Shown here: piece by piece, positions 47,193 through 60,154 of the stretch
How positions within the stretch are numbered: position 1 is the first letter of the stretch
Layout: each line of letters opens with the position of its first letter
Assembly (NCBI RefSeq): GCF_032884065.1
Contig: NC_088872.1
Coordinates: 34,506,917-34,570,916, forward strand
Reading direction: 5' to 3'
From: Artemia franciscana
Lineage: Eukaryota > Arthropoda > Branchiopoda > Anostraca > Artemiidae
DNA: 64,000 nt
Program-made: the position numbers and the translations under genes
Notes under the pieces: model-generated
The model's input: the letters and a program-made list of their open reading frames with translations, nothing else
Told to the model about the DNA's origin: nothing
Database searches by the model: none

Positions 47193-47513
47193 TTGAGTAT
47201 ATACAACAGTGAAAATTTGATTAAAGGGAAGAAAGAAGATTTTGATAACCCACCCTTGATAGTGATTGTAGAGGAGTTAGTGGAAGAACAAGAAAAAGTA
47301 AACAAAGTGACAAATTTTGTAGAATCAGTTATTGGAAGACCAGACGATTTTAAAGATTATGTACAATATACATTTGCCAAAGTCTTAAGACTCTCCAAAA
47401 TCGAAAATGATATAGATTATCATAGGAATTTTACATTAGAGCAGTTAAAAGAAAGTGATTCAAGAGCTACTATTAACAGTGCCGGGTTTGCGCATGATTT
47501 ACATACAGTATAA
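47193..47513 (+). CDS. unassigned 106-codon ORF
   Basis: Acidic, helical product with no motif I recognise. It lies just right of the gypsy insertion and 55 bp before the Harbinger-like MITE. It may be part of the LINE whose RT resumes after the MITE, or of another broken element. It is kept because the frame is long for this AT-rich stretch and the composition is protein-like. Confidence 0.3.
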   Translation: MSIYNSENLIKGKKEDFDNPPLIVIVEELVEEQEKVNKVTNFVESVIGRPDDFKDYVQYTFAKVLRLSKIENDIDYHRNFTLEQLKESDSRATINSAGFAHDLHTV

Positions 47514-47568
47514 AAAACATTTAAGTTACAAATGGATAAAAATATTGTTAAAATCGTTAATAAAGTAA

Positions 47569-48437
47569 TGCCTCGTTTACACGGAGAGGAAAACTTGACG
47601 GGAATCCTGTCTCGGAGACAGGATTTATGTTTACACACAGAGGGAAAAGTGGGAAAAGATTCTTGTCCTTTTGGCAGAAAATTTGAAATTTTGTAAGCAT
47701 GGATGAAACCAACAGGAATATTATGATAGCAGCCACAGCATCATTATTGATTGCTGCTGCTTTTAAAAGCACCGAAGCAGAAGATCTATTTTGCAAGGTT
47801 TCACTTTTATAACACACACATTTTTAAAGGTCAGGGCCCTCTAGAGGGAGAAGGAGTGGATGTAGTTGCTTCAAAATACCTTCCCAAGACATACTTTAGT
47901 CTTTAGATTCATCCCTGAAAGTTTCATTTTCTTAATCTGAACTATTTCTGAGATAGGAAGAAGTCAATTAACTAGAATTTTACCAATAGAACTATAGGGC
48001 ATACTTTAGCCTGTAGACCATCCCCAAAAGTTCCAATTTCCTAACCTGGTTCATTCAGCTGTTCTGAAATCTCAGCCCAAAGCAAGTCTTTTATCTTTGT
48101 TTTCTTGTAGTCTGTTTGGTGCAGGACATGCCTTGTATTTATGACACTGCTCACATAAATACAAGACTTGTCCTGCACCAAACAGATTAAATCAGTAATT
48201 TTGGGATGATTCTTTACTGACATGTTATTTGTTTGTCGGCCAAAATCAACAAAACTGTAAATATTCTCGTTCTTCTTGCCTACACATCAAGCAGAATTGG
48301 TCAAAAACGGTCTCGGTGAAAGGAATCCTTGCTGGTCGCTAGACTTTTTTTCTACCCGGATTCACGAACGGAATCCTTTCAAGTGGACCAGAATTCCTTT
48401 GTCCGCGACGGGAATTCTCGTCCGTGTAAACGCGCTA
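47569..48437. mobile_element. PIF/Harbinger-like MITE
   Basis: The left end TGCCTCGTTTACACGGA and the inverted right end TAGCGCGTTTACACGGA match at 14 of 17 positions. TAA flanks both sides (47566-47568, 48438-48440), the 3-bp duplication typical of PIF/Harbinger. No transposase or Myb/SANT frame is evident in 869 bp. It carries a fragment of the dispersed repeat (about 47.78-47.98 kb) and a long hairpin at 48112-48186. Confidence 0.65.
48112..48186. repeat. ~33-bp-arm hairpin inside the MITE
   Basis: TGTTTGGTGCAGGACA and its complement TGTCCTGCACCAAACA close a stem that continues with CTTGTATTTATG/CATAAATACAAG around a ~10-nt loop, with few mismatches. A transcript would form a pre-miRNA-sized hairpin. 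No evidence that it is processed. Confidence 0.8.
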
Positions 48438-48459
48438 TAAGGAAACATAGAACATCTCA

Positions 48460-50690
48460 AAAAAATATTGAAAAATGGCTTAGTGACTACCTCTATTAGG
48501 AAATGTCTATGAAAGAATTGTAAAGGAGAGGCTTACATGGAAAGTGGAAAAACAAACACCTTTAAAAATTTCCAATGTGGATTTAAAAAGAACAAATCAA
48601 CTATGAAAATACTACAAATGTTTGTGAATGATTGAGTATATTGCTTGAAAAACAGGAAAATCCTATTAGCAGTGTTCTTTGATGTAAGTAATGCTTTTGA
48701 TAAAATGTTCCAATGATAGATACTAGAAGGAGTGATTTCGGCAAAAGTTAAAGGATTTTTACTAAGATTGTCTTGTTATTATTTAAAAGAACGAGAATTG
48801 ACAGTAAAAGTGGGTAAAGCATATTCGGAAAGAAAGGTACCAAGGAAACGGGGCGTTCCACAAGGTTCTTCATTGGGGCCAGGTTATTACAGCGTTAGTG
48901 AATATCATATAACACTCGATGCCGGAGAGGACAAAGCTGGCATTTTTGCTGATGATAATGGGATGTGAATAGCATTTGCGATTATTAAGGAGGGACAACG
49001 AGTGGCCACGGAGAAAATAAAATTAGTGGAAACGTGGGCCAAGGAAAGTTGTGTGCAGTTTTCGGTCCAGAAAAGAAAAGCGATGGTAATCACATGAAGA
49101 AAAAGTATTTTGCTCTTCATCTGTTTCTAAATGGGGCACAAATTGAAATCGTGAATGAATTTTAATGGCTGGGAATTGCTATTGATAGAAATCCGTAATT
49201 TAAAGACCATAAAAGACAATTAAAAGAGAGCACACTCAAAAAGATTAAACGTTAAGAAGATGCTATGTGGAGCAAATTTTGGTCCAAATTCCACTTTTTG
49301 ATAGAATTTTACCCAAAATGCATCAGGCTGAAATTGCAATGTTGAGTAATTATTTATATGGTGGCATCTAGGTTGTTCTCAGCGAAACTAAAAACTATTT
49401 AATAAAATGCTATAAAAACAGCTTTAGGAGATAGAAAAAAACTCTATGAATTTTTCTTGAATCAGAAAGTAGAACTAAAAGTATAAGTAGCAGGAGAGAT
49501 ACAGCAACATTAAAGTTTTTTTTATGAAAGACATGGATATCTGACCAGTCGAATCCAATTTAATTAAGAATTTTATTGAAGGGAAGGCTATGGTGTTCTT
49601 GGAAAAAATTAAGCATAGTAAAGCCAAAGGAGATGATGGAACAGATTTTAATGGATTGCTTGCAGTTATCAATGTTGAGGATGCCCAATATGTGCATAGC
49701 CCTTCAGTGGGAATCCATTCCGTGCGATTGAGATACTGAATTTGAACAGTGGGATAATCTGGATTATGATCAATTAGTCAAGATGACAAGATAAATTTAT
49801 TTATCTTGACACAGTGGATAAATTCACAGATACATCGAAAGTTGATATTAAAATGGGATATGCTTTCGTAATTTCCTCCAAGAACATAGTTAAATTGATA
49901 AAATTAAGTGACATAACAACAGTGTTTCAAGCAGAAGTAGCAGCTATAGCCAAAACATTGAGATAACTAATAGATTCTGGATCAACAGGTGACAAATATA
50001 AAATCTGTTCAGATCCAAAAATTACTTGGAGGCAATGAAGAGCATCTGTCTAGAAAATAAAGCAAATCCCGGAGTAATTTTTTGCCATAAAGAAATGAAG
50101 TAACTACTTGGAAAAAGACTAACTATCACATTGGATTGAGCACCGGGATATGCGAACATTAGTAGAAATGAAATGGCTGACACTGCAGCAAAGCAAGCAT
50201 CTTTAGAAGACAAGCAAACCTTTGCAAGGGATACTTAACAGAATTGGTGAAGTTATAAAAAATTGAGAGTAAGGTCATTCGAAGATAGTCGTGCGTTCTA
50301 AACAAACTTATTACTAACCCAAAAGACTGAAAGGCAATTTAAAAGAAATTATTTGGGACGATAAGCAAATCAGAGACCATAGTGTTATTTAGCTTAAGGT
50401 CAGGTCATGCAGGAATTCAAATATACAAAGTTCCCTTTTAAAATGAAGATCTAAGATGTGCAATTTGTGGAAATGAGGAAACAGAAAACACGTATTATTT
50501 GAACTTTCCAAAACAGAAAGTAAAAAGAAGGATATCAGATAGTTCGTTAGAAAAAAAAGATTTTGAAGAATAGCGACATAGTGAGAGGAGTAGGATTTGA
50601 CAGTGAATGTACTGGCGGACTTCAGCTGATAGGCAAGTTTTTAAAGGATATTAATTGGACAATTTCTATATAAAGCAAAGTTCACCGTGA
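48460..50690 (+). pseudogene. degenerate I-type LINE: reverse transcriptase and RNase H
   Basis: RT landmarks survive across frames: FQCGFKKNKST near 48.57 kb, AVFFDVSNAFDK near 48.67 kb, RGVPQGSSLGP near 48.85 kb, and FADDNG near 48.95 kb (catalytic Asp-Asp). Further on, 49.8-50.2 kb reads as an RNase H domain (FTDTSKVD, GYAFVIS, FQAEVAAI, CSDPK). An RNase H downstream of RT in a non-LTR element is typical of the I superfamily. Many stops and shifts show it is dead. Its 5' part is cut by the MITE and possibly by the gypsy element. Confidence 0.75.
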
Positions 50691-51224
50691 TTATAGTGCA
50701 AGAAGCCTCCTGAGTCTTTGCAAGAATAAAGAAAGAATCATTCCTTTTAATTCAACATAGTTGTGAAATATACGGAATTAAGAACGTCATATTCACTCTT
50801 CCCATATAAAAGTTACCCAATTAACCAAAAGATTCACTAAAATTCCAATTTTTGTTTCAATTTCAACTGATCATCATACCAAAATTTTGATACGATCTTT
50901 TTGTGACTTTTTCCGTCTTTAGTATTCGGCATTAGTAGTTTTTATTTTAAGGGTAAGGGATTTGTATAAAATCCTTACAAAAAAGTTTACAGAGCCTTAC
51001 TAGCTAGCAAAACAGTAAAAAACTTTCAAATCTGGGTAAAATTCCAATTTGAAAACTTCCGACTGGTTAACAGGTTCTAAAAAGAAAAAAATCCAATGGA
51101 AAAAAGTTTGCAGAACCGTACTAGCCACCAAATGAGCAAAAGGTTTCAAATCAGGATGAAATTCCAATATTGTACCGGGTTTTCCGGACAACTTAAAGGG
51201 ACCACAAAACTTTTGTGGCATCTG

Positions 51225-52060
51225 AAAAATTTTACCGGAGTGATACTAAAAAAACTTCCCATTGGTTAAAAGATTCTAAAATGAGCTGGTGAAAACACTG
51301 CGGCCCGATTCACGGGCGAACTATTTAAACTTAACAAGCATTGTCCCGCTTTATTTGAAGAGGTTTTTCATGTAAAATCTATCTATTTCAAATCTTCAAA
51401 TCTATCAACAAATCTATTATTTACTTCAATAGCCTAGGTTACAAGTTAATGATAGCCCTTGAAGTGTGAGGGTTTTGTTGTTTTGTTCTTCAAATTAGTA
51501 TTATAGGTGAATGTGTAAACTAGAGGCTATTGAGAAGGAAACATGTTAAGAAACCAGTTAATTGGCCTACTTTATAGCATGCTAGTGGACAAATAACAGA
51601 AAGAAATAAGTTTCAGCAGCTTCTAGGGAATTCAATGAGTAGACCATACATAATTTGAGCATTTAATTAACACAATTTAGCTAGGATGAAAGTAAATTGC
51701 CTAGGCTACATCACTTAATGCATGTTTTTCTGCTTTTTCATCATCTAATAATTTGGTCTTGGGGGAAATTGTATTTTAGAGAACTCAAAGGGCTTAATTA
51801 TTTATTATTTACACTTATTAGTTGGAACTAACACACTGCAGCACTTTAAAAGATTAATTGGTTCATAACAACACATAGGCTATGAAATGAGGGTAAAATT
51901 CTAGTTAATTAACTTCTTGCTATCTCAGAAAGGGTTTAGGTTAGGAAAATGAAACTTTAAGGGATGAATCTACAGACTAAAGTATGTCCTGGGAAGGTAT
52001 TTTGAAGCAACTACCTCCACACCTTCTCCCTCTAGAGGACCCTGACCTTTAGTGACCTTT
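51225..52060 (-). repeat. dispersed repeat, inverted partner of 21.3-22.2 kb
   Basis: The reverse complement aligns with 21300-22175 from the ATCACTCCGGTA end to the CCTTCTCCCTCTAGAGG end, with scattered substitutions. Followed by another short plus-strand copy at 52.37-52.55 kb. Confidence 0.8.
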
Positions 52061-52639
52061 AAAAATACATGTGTTATAAAAGTGAAACCTTGCAAAATAG
52101 ATCTTCTGCTTAATTGAAGTACAACAAAATTGTTTTCAGTTTCATAACTTTGCTCAATTCCATTTTATAAGATTTTAAAGATATGCAAATACATTTCCAA
52201 AATTTTGAAAAAAAACATTGATATGGCTGAAAATTCTACCCAAATAACAGGAATTGCATTTTCAGAAATAAAGGTAGAGAAAAGCAACTAGCATACTGAA
52301 AATTAAGGTAAAATGTGTTTTTGTCAAAATTTCAATAGGTATAGACCTGTCATGTAGGCAAATTTCAGGGCCCTCTAGAGGGAGAAGGAGTGGAGGTGGG
52401 TACTTTAAAATACCTTCCCAGTACATACTTTAGCCTGTAGACCCATCCCTGAAAGTTTGATTTTCCTAACCTAAACCTTTCCAAGATAGCAAGAAGTCAA
52501 TTAACTAGAATGTTACCCTCCTTTTGTAGCCTGAATAGCCTATGTGTTGTTATTACCTTATCTTTATTACCTTAAATTGCAGCTTGGAGCAATATAAGGA
52601 TTGTCCATCCTTGTGATGCTCCATGAGAAAAAAGAATTC

Positions 52640-53200
52640 ATTTGGTGTAGATTGTGGCTGTTAGTTTAGACTCTTGTGGAGGACTCTGCAGCTTCCCAAT
52701 TGTAAAGGAACTCCTGGCAGAGCCATTCCCTATCAAGGTGGGACTTGAACATGTCAGTTGAAGTAGCAGAAACTGTTTTTTCAGAGAGCTGGTTCCACAT
52801 ATTGATGATTCTTTGGCCAGAGAAGTGGCTTCTATGTCTACTCATGGAATGCTGCATGGAGAGCTTCAAAGAATGTCCTCTAGTACCAGAATGCAAGGGC
52901 TATGCAAAGAGACTGGACAGGGTATTTTTAGAGAGGATTTTTTTGGTTAAAATAATGTCACCCTTTTTCCGTTGGTATGTCAGTGTTGGCAGCTTCAAAC
53001 AACATAGTCTTTCTTCATATGGAAATTTATTCATGTTGGTAACCATCTTAGTGGCACGATGATCAACATCCTCAAGCAACTTCCTATCTTTTTTTGAAGA
53101 AAGGGGCTGCCAATGACATTCCAACCTCCAGGCGTGGATGTACAAGCGTCTAAGTTCTCAGCCTGCTGAAAGAAAAGAACAATTTGATAATGAAGTCTTG
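52640..53200 (-). pseudogene. C-terminal remnant of a second LINE reverse transcriptase
   Basis: The minus-strand blocks at 53145-52900 (RLECHWQPL, LLEDVDHRATKMV, YEERLCCLKLPTL) and 52896-52666 (RGHSLKL, FSGQRIINMWNQL, VSATSTDMFKSHLD) match the usual post-catalytic tail of CR1/Jockey-like LINE proteins (a YEERL-x-x-L-x-LPTL block and a WN-x-LP...VNSFK-x-LD ending). They are in two frames, so at least one shift. The RT core is absent. Confidence 0.7.
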
Positions 53201-53282
53201 ATTCATGCTTTGACAACATGTCTTGCCCTTGACACCTTTCAAGGAAACTGCCTCAAGTTTTCAAATTATTGAATAAAAAAAC

Positions 53283-53548
53283 AAAGTTTTTTTACTCCAA
53301 GTAAGGAGCAACATTAAAACTTAAAACGAACAGACATTGTTCTGTAAATAAAAGGGGTTGACTCTTCCTCAACGCCTCACTTGTTATGGTAAAGTTTGAC
53401 TCTTATTCACAAATCTACTTTTTAAAACAATAAAAAACTTTAGTGTAAAGAGCAACAAGTTGAGGAGGGGTCAACCCCTTTTATATATGGAATAATTTTT
53501 GTTCGTTTAAGTTTTAATGTCTCTCCTTACTTGCAGTTAAAAAACTTG
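53283..53548. repeat. inverted repeat, ~95-bp arms
   Basis: AAGGAGCAACATTAAAACTT and GGGGTTGACTC on the left are complemented by AAGTTTTAATG...CTCCTT and GGGTCAACCCC on the right, with imperfect pairing and a ~75-bp loop. Looks like the end of a foldback or MITE-type element. Confidence 0.75.
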
Positions 53549-55379
53549 TTTTTTTTATTTAATTTCTGAACGTTTTTTAATTAATGCATATTTGAATTTG
53601 GCTCACTGCACATGAATAATTAAAACAAAATTTGCATGTTATTACATTTTTTTTTTGGCTAAATGACTTTCTCATAGTTTTGATCAAACGATTTTGATAA
53701 AAAACTGGGCTGGGCAAAGGGGCCTAGTTGCCCTCCAATTTTTGCCTACTTAAAAATACAACTAGACTTTTTATTTTTTCATGAATGTTTTTTGTTAGTA
53801 ACAAACATACATACCTTATGTATTAACTTATCTAACAAACTTCTATATTTGTTTATTTTCATTACGTATGTGAGGGGGGTTCGCCCCCTTGTCAATACCT
53901 TATTCTTTACATTAATGCTTGAATTTTGTCCCAAATCTTCAAGAATGACCCCTGGATCACAAAGGCCTTAGAATAAATAGTTGAAATTACTAAAAATACT
54001 TTATTGTCAAGAGCTAGGTATTGTGGAGGAGACGAATCCCTTTGTACACATAATATCTTATGTTCGTTTTAATTTCTAATTCTGCTCATGGCTTCCAGGT
54101 GAAAAAAAATATTTATTTTCTCATTGTTCTTTTTAATAATGCTAGAAATCCTGTGCCCCCTTCATGGGAATTCTCTTCGCTTGTGAAAATTCCTCCATGG
54201 AAAGACCCTCCCACGTAACTTCCTACTCGCAACCCCCCCCCCCCCCTAACGCAAAAAGTCCCCCTGAAAACGTCTGTACACTTCATAATTAACAATTACT
54301 ATATGTAAACAATGGTCAAAGTTTGTAACTTGCAGCCCCTCCCCTAGGGACAGTGGGGGATTAAGTTGTCCCCAAAGACATAGTTATTGGGTTTTCAACT
54401 AAGCTGAACAGAATGGCTGTCTCAAAATTTTTATCCAGTGACTTTGGGGGAAAATGTGCGTGGGAGGGGGCCTAGATGCCCTCTAATCTTTTGGTTCACT
54501 TAGAAAGGACACTAGAAATTTCAATTTCCATCAGAATGAGCCGTCTCGCGACATTCTAGGACTACTAGGTTGATACAATCACCCCTGAAAAAAAAAACAA
54601 AAAAACACACATCTGTGATCTATCTTCTGGCAAAAATACAAAATTCCACATTTTTGTTAATAGGAGCTTGAAACTTCTACGTTGAGGTTCTTGGAAACGC
54701 TGAATCTGATGGTGTGATTTTCGTTAAGGTTTCAAGACTTTTAGGGGTTTTTTACCCATATTTTCTAAAATAAGACAAATTTTCCCAGGCTTGTAACTTT
54801 TGATGGGTAAGACTAAACTTGATCAAACTTATATACTTAAAATCAGCATTGAAATGCAATTCTTTTGATGTAACTATTGGTATCACAACTCAGTTTTTTA
54901 GAGTTTTGGTTACTATTGAGCCAGGTTGCTCCTTACTACAGTTTGTTACCAGGAACTATTTGAAATTTCAGACGCGCTATGAAAGTGTATGGCATCTAGA
55001 TCCATTGGCTGGTTTTCACTCAAGCAAGCCACATGCTTTGTTATCAATTCAGATGGTCGGTAAAACTCCCTACACATGTATATTATAAAATCACGGGCCT
55101 GCAGCAAGCCTGCTGATTCAGATGCATTCCATACAGTTGGTTAAACAGCCAAAGTTTTCAGAAGTTACCACTTATCTATTTCTAGCAGCAATTTTCACAC
55201 CATGAAGTGGCAAAAACCATGAGACTAAGTTGGAAATCTCCCAGGAAAAAAAGGAATAAAAAAAGTAATTTTTTTCTGGGGATGGAATATTTGGTTGAAG
55301 GTTGGCCTCAGTATGGCTCATTTTGGAAAAGGATTATTTCCAGGCCTTGGGCAAGCCACGGGTGGAATTAGTTATAGGC
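53549..55379. other. repeat-rich spacer, no supported gene
   Basis: Contains a C homopolymer near 54232-54246 and, at about 54,640-54,780, a dispersed segment also found inside the gypsy element (40.74-40.92 kb). The open frame at 54819-55088 has no domain. Confidence 0.5.
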
Positions 55380-56600
55380 CCTACTAAATTGAAGAAAAAC
55401 TCAACTTTCTTAAAACTTGATACCCCCTCCCCCTCAATGTATTTGAGATAGGGTTTGTGATACCAGAGCTTGATATGAGCCCTGATCCTAGGCATCTTTG
55501 ATCTAGCTTTCATTTGGATCTGTTACTCCATTCGCAAGTTCAACAAAAAGCTCAGCTTTTTTCAGTGCTTAAAACCCACTCCCCCTTGTTCTATTTGAGT
55601 CTCTTTTGTTCTATTTTGGCTCTCTTTTGGCATCTTTGGTTCAATTTTCATTGAGATCCATCACTCCACTCACAAGTTACACTGAATTAAATGAAAAACT
55701 CAACTTTTTCTTAGCACTTAAAGCCCTCTCCCCTCACCCTAATTAAGCTAGGGTCTTCATCTCCAAACATCATGTGTCTTATGGTTTTTGGTATCTTTGG
55801 CGTAATTTTCATTGAAATCCATTACTTCATTCACAAGTTAAACTGAGTTAGACAAAAAAGTTAACTTTTTCAGCACTTAAAGCCACCTCCCCCTCAACCT
55901 AATTAAGCTAGGGCCTCCTTCCCAGAACTCAATACATATCATACTCTTAGGCATCTTAATTCAATTTTCATTGAAATTCGTCTCTTCATTCACAAGTTAC
56001 ACTGAATTAAATGAAAAACTCATTTTTTTTTCAAACTTAAAGTCCCCTCCCCATCACCCTAATTAAGCTCAATTTTAATCCAAATCTGACCGGCTGTTCT
56101 CCCACTATACTCGATCGCACAGATGGGCAGACGGACAGACATATCCCCAAAACCTATCTTGAAGGATTTTTTCCACCATCCAAATAGGTGATGATGCCTG
56201 GATGATGATCTACTATCCTTTCCTTTTTTGGGATCCAAAGAGCCAACATGGCTCCCTTAGACACCGCAAAACCTTTCCGTCCGTCTGTGTAATTGAGTAT
56301 AGCGGGAGAACCGCTGGCCGGATTTGCATGAAAACTGAACCATAGGTGCCAAGAACCATGAGACACATAAGATGAAGACCCTAGCTCAAATAGAACAAGA
56401 GGGAAGGGGCTTTACCTGCTAAAGAAAAGTTTTTCGTTTAATTCAGAGTAACTTGTGACTGGAGTGATGGATCTGAATGAAAATTGAACCAAAGAGGCCT
56501 AAGACTATGACCCATATCAAGTCTTAGAATGAAGACCCTAGCTCAAATATAACAAGGGGGAGTGGTTTTAATTGCTGGTCCTATAACTTAGGGGGAGTGG
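55380..56600. repeat. ~160-bp degenerate tandem repeats with an inverted second half
   Basis: An AATTAAGCTAGGG-type anchor recurs at about 55741, 55901 and 56061 with CATTGAAATCCAT and CACAAGTTA blocks between. The reverse complement of these blocks follows at 56.33-56.58 kb (AACTTGTGAC, AATGAAGACCCTAGCTC). The centre (about 56095-56330) is itself an imperfect palindrome with GTTCTCCCACTATACTC and GAGTATAGCGGGAGAAC. Confidence 0.75.
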
Positions 56601-56619
56601 TTTTAATTTAGTTGGTCCT

Positions 56620-56675
56620 NNNNNNNNNNNNNNNNNNNNNNNNNNNNNNNNNNNNNNNNNNNNNNNNNNNNNNNN
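56620..56675. other. assembly gap, 56 N
   Basis: Run of 56 N. The left flank repeats GGGGGAGTGGTTTTAATT twice within 60 bp. Confidence 0.99.
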
Positions 56676-59370
56676 CATAGCTTCAGTAGTCTTACCAATA
56701 ATATGGTCCTGAAGATGATGAAATGGTAGAAATCTGGATAATTTGACAAGATGACAAAACTTAAACGCAAATGTCAGAAACATAAGCCCAAATGGACTAC
56801 AGTATGCAACATTTAGCACAAAACAAAGGATGTTAGCTCACTGTCGACCAGTGAACTGTGAAATAATTTCAATTTTTTATTATATAACTTTTAAACAAAA
56901 TTAAACCAAGTGATAATCATACTATAATTTTTTTCGTCATAAGCAAATATCTTATTTCACATCCAAAAATAGGACATGGAGCTATATCTGAGTTTACTCT
57001 AAATCCAAAGGCAATGTTTTTTTGCACATTTCCAAAGCTCATGCACAAAAAATTTTCATGTCAAAGGTAAAGTATTTGAAAAACAAGTACATTGTCAGTA
57101 TCTTAAGTAATAAGTATTTTGTAATGTTACTTAAGTATCAAGTAATAAGTACACCCTAGAGTTTTTACTTAAGTACAAATACAAGTAATGGAAAAATTTA
57201 CTTAAGTAGTACTTCCAGTAAAAGTACTTAAAGTAAGGGACAGTACTGGCCATGACCTTCAAAAATATGTGTGTTATAAAAGTGAAATCTTGCAAAATAG
57301 ATCTTCCGCTTGAATGAAGTACTGAATGAAATCATTCAGTGCTGTCTAATCATTGTCAGCCAACTAGAAGATGGGTTCACAAATGTAATTATTTTGTGAT
57401 ACTACTGTAAAAAAGGGAAAGATCATATATGTACCAAATTAAAGCTGTATTAAATGAACCAGGACTATTCTCTATAAACTGAAGGGTTAGTACCATCAAA
57501 GAGGGATGCCTCACTTGTCAGTTGGCTTAAGAGTAGAATGGAAATCCAGATCTGAACCATGCAGTAAGGAGGTCAGAGATGTTGATGATCTATATTTAGG
57601 TTGAAAAGGAATGAGTATTTGTACTAAATCAGGTTTACCATCCAAGTTGTTAGGGACCTGGTTTTGTATTAAAGCAAATTATCTACCATTAAATATAAAA
57701 GGACTGGTGTCAGAGGCAGATTATTCTTGCCTAAGTTAATTTAGGAGTAGCAGACATGGCCAAGAGCATATCCAGGATTTCAGTTTGGGGCAAGGAGTTA
57801 TAAAAGAAAAATGTTTAAAAAATGCATCCAAAATTTGTTTCCATGGAGTTTTACCAGTCTGGTAAAAATATATTAAAAAAAATCCAGGGGGGGCAACCCC
57901 TGAACCCCCCTCACTCCCCGGATACTTCCTTGTATATAGCACACATTCTAAGAGGGTGCCAAAAGCTTCATCTTTATGAAAATTTTTTTAGGGTGAACCC
58001 CCTAGGCTTCCTAGATCCAGCAGACAACTTTAATAAACATGTTCTTTTAGGTTTGGAAATCTATGGATGAAGGGGTAAAGAAAATCAGTAATTAAATTTT
58101 TTTCCTGGTTTTCTTCCGTGTTCTTGTTCTTTTGTATAGGTGAAAGATGGTTACTTTTTATGTTTTGATATTATGGGGTGTAGCCTACTGTAGAATGCTG
58201 TGTTTTATGGCCTTATTTGGCTCATAATAAATTTATATGTTATATTCTGATTCCTCTGGGAGACATGATCCTGACTTTTGTAAGGGCTATAAATAACAGT
58301 TTTGATGGTTTACTCAGATGTATTATTGAGAAGAACAAGCTTAAGACTGATCACTATAGTTTATCAAGAACAGATGACCAAGAAATTTACACCTCTATTA
58401 AGAAATACCTTCATCAATTTTAAGAAAGGCTAAAAACCATACTTCAATTAAAAACTAGCTGAAAGCATTAAGGATAGATAAGTGCTTAAGTCTGCTCTGT
58501 TCTATTTTACTTCAGAAGGTTAGTTTTTTCTTCCCCTTTTTTTTAGCAGTGAAGACAGCTTAGCAGAGCATAATGCAGAAATGTATGCCTTTGTTCTTTT
58601 TGCTTCTTTCCTGTCCATTGGCATATATTACCCTTGTTTTCTTAGTTATTTAATCATTTTTTTTTTGCTTGTCATGTGTCATATGTAGACATTGTGGTCT
58701 TATAATATATTTGAGGATAGATGAAAAGTTCTAAATATGATTATTTCATTGTTACAATCCAGTGAATAAAAACGCCTTTACATCAGAATTATTGTCAATA
58801 CTCAAAGTCTGCTTACTATAGCATAGTTTTTAGCACTACAAGGACCTGAAATCTGGGTTCAGAATATTACAGTAAGTTAGGATATTATTAAAGTTCGGAT
58901 TTCTATATCTTTATAATGTATGCAATAGGCTGGCATCTAATATTACCCCAATGTTGGGCTTCAGGTTGCAACTGTAGGCTTGTTTTGGAAGCTTGTTAAA
59001 ACTAACATCTATTTAGCTATGAAGTAAGCATGTTAAGTCTTTTAAATCATGTCTATTGCTCTTAAAAGTTCTTTTTACATCCAGGCATGTGTTTAGGTGA
59101 GGGGGAGGGCATCAGGCCTGCATCCCACCCCCTTCATACACAGACAACTCATATCTACGTTAAAAAAACTTCAATCTGTAACGTTAATTTTTTTATTTTC
59201 TTTAAAATATACACCTTGAGTAAAATCTTGAGCTCACATCTGGGTCTTCATTTTGGGTTTTAATCTCCTGATTTTGAATGTAAAAATAATATCAGTAGAT
59301 CAATTGTAATTGTTTAATTCAGTTATTTCTTTCATAGTTTTATAAGCCCTAGAGGGAACAGTAGCATAAA
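56676..59370. other. intergenic or intronic, no supported gene
   Basis: Contains another fragment of the dispersed repeat (about 57,262-57,318: TGTGTTATAAAAGTGAAA, CTTGCAAAATAGATCTTC). Short open frames lack domains. Confidence 0.5.
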
Positions 59371-59483
59371 ATGGAGAAGAGAAGAAACAATGCATTTTCT
59401 GGACAGCCACCTTTGAAAAAGAAGCCAAATTTTGCCAATAAATCTTCATCTGGGATTGCTTCATTTGGCAGCCAAGCAAAGAG
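59371..59483 (+). CDS. candidate first coding exon of a host gene
   Basis: The ATG at 59371 opens 37 codons plus two bases, ending at AAGAG|GTATTT. Upstream, TTATTTCTTTCATAG at 59324-59338 is a good acceptor, so this would be the second exon with a short stretch of 5' UTR. The peptide is basic and Pro/Ser-rich (for example PPLKKKPNF), like the disordered N-terminus of a nuclear protein. Possible continuations in the same phase begin at 59895 (after GTGGTTTCAG) or 60155; neither gives a recognisable domain. Gene identity unknown. Confidence 0.4.
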
Positions 59484-60154
59484 GTATTTTACTTTTTCTT
59501 TGTTAGTTTATAGCTTTTCTCTGGAAAAATATGGCAAGTAACTAGTGTTTCAAGATTTTTTTTTCTTTTTACTAGGACTCTATGCATTATATTTCATGCT
59601 TGTCCCAAGCAGTTGTGACGTTTGACATAAATGTAGTCAAGAAAGTGACTCAGCTATTGACTGTTGTTTTGACCTAAGGTGACTTGTACTTTGGAGAGTT
59701 ATTATAGTTACAGCAATATTTTATGTTTCTTTGTAAGGAGTGAATTAAAACTAAATTGCTTCAAAAGTTTGTCAAAGGAAACTAAAGGAAAATATTAAAA
59801 TAAAATGTCAATATTATAGCTATTTTTCAACGTTGTTACACGCCAAGTTGCAATTTTATATATCTTAAATCATTGAAATTATTGTGGTTTCAGGAAAAGC
59901 AATGGTCCCAGAACCAGTGCAGGGTGGGGACTAACACCTCTTCTCAAGTCTACATGAAGCATTTAAGTGCAACCCTTAGTGCAACCCTAGTACAACAACA
60001 AGGATTTCTGTGCTTGGTGATACTCTTCTATCATCAAGAGTCAAAATCCTGCATTGACAATTTCAAGGCTATTATCTCCAAATTATTATGTATTCATGCC
60101 TACACATATTATTCTACTACAAGGAGGTGACCCATAGTAGATAATGTAGCTCAG

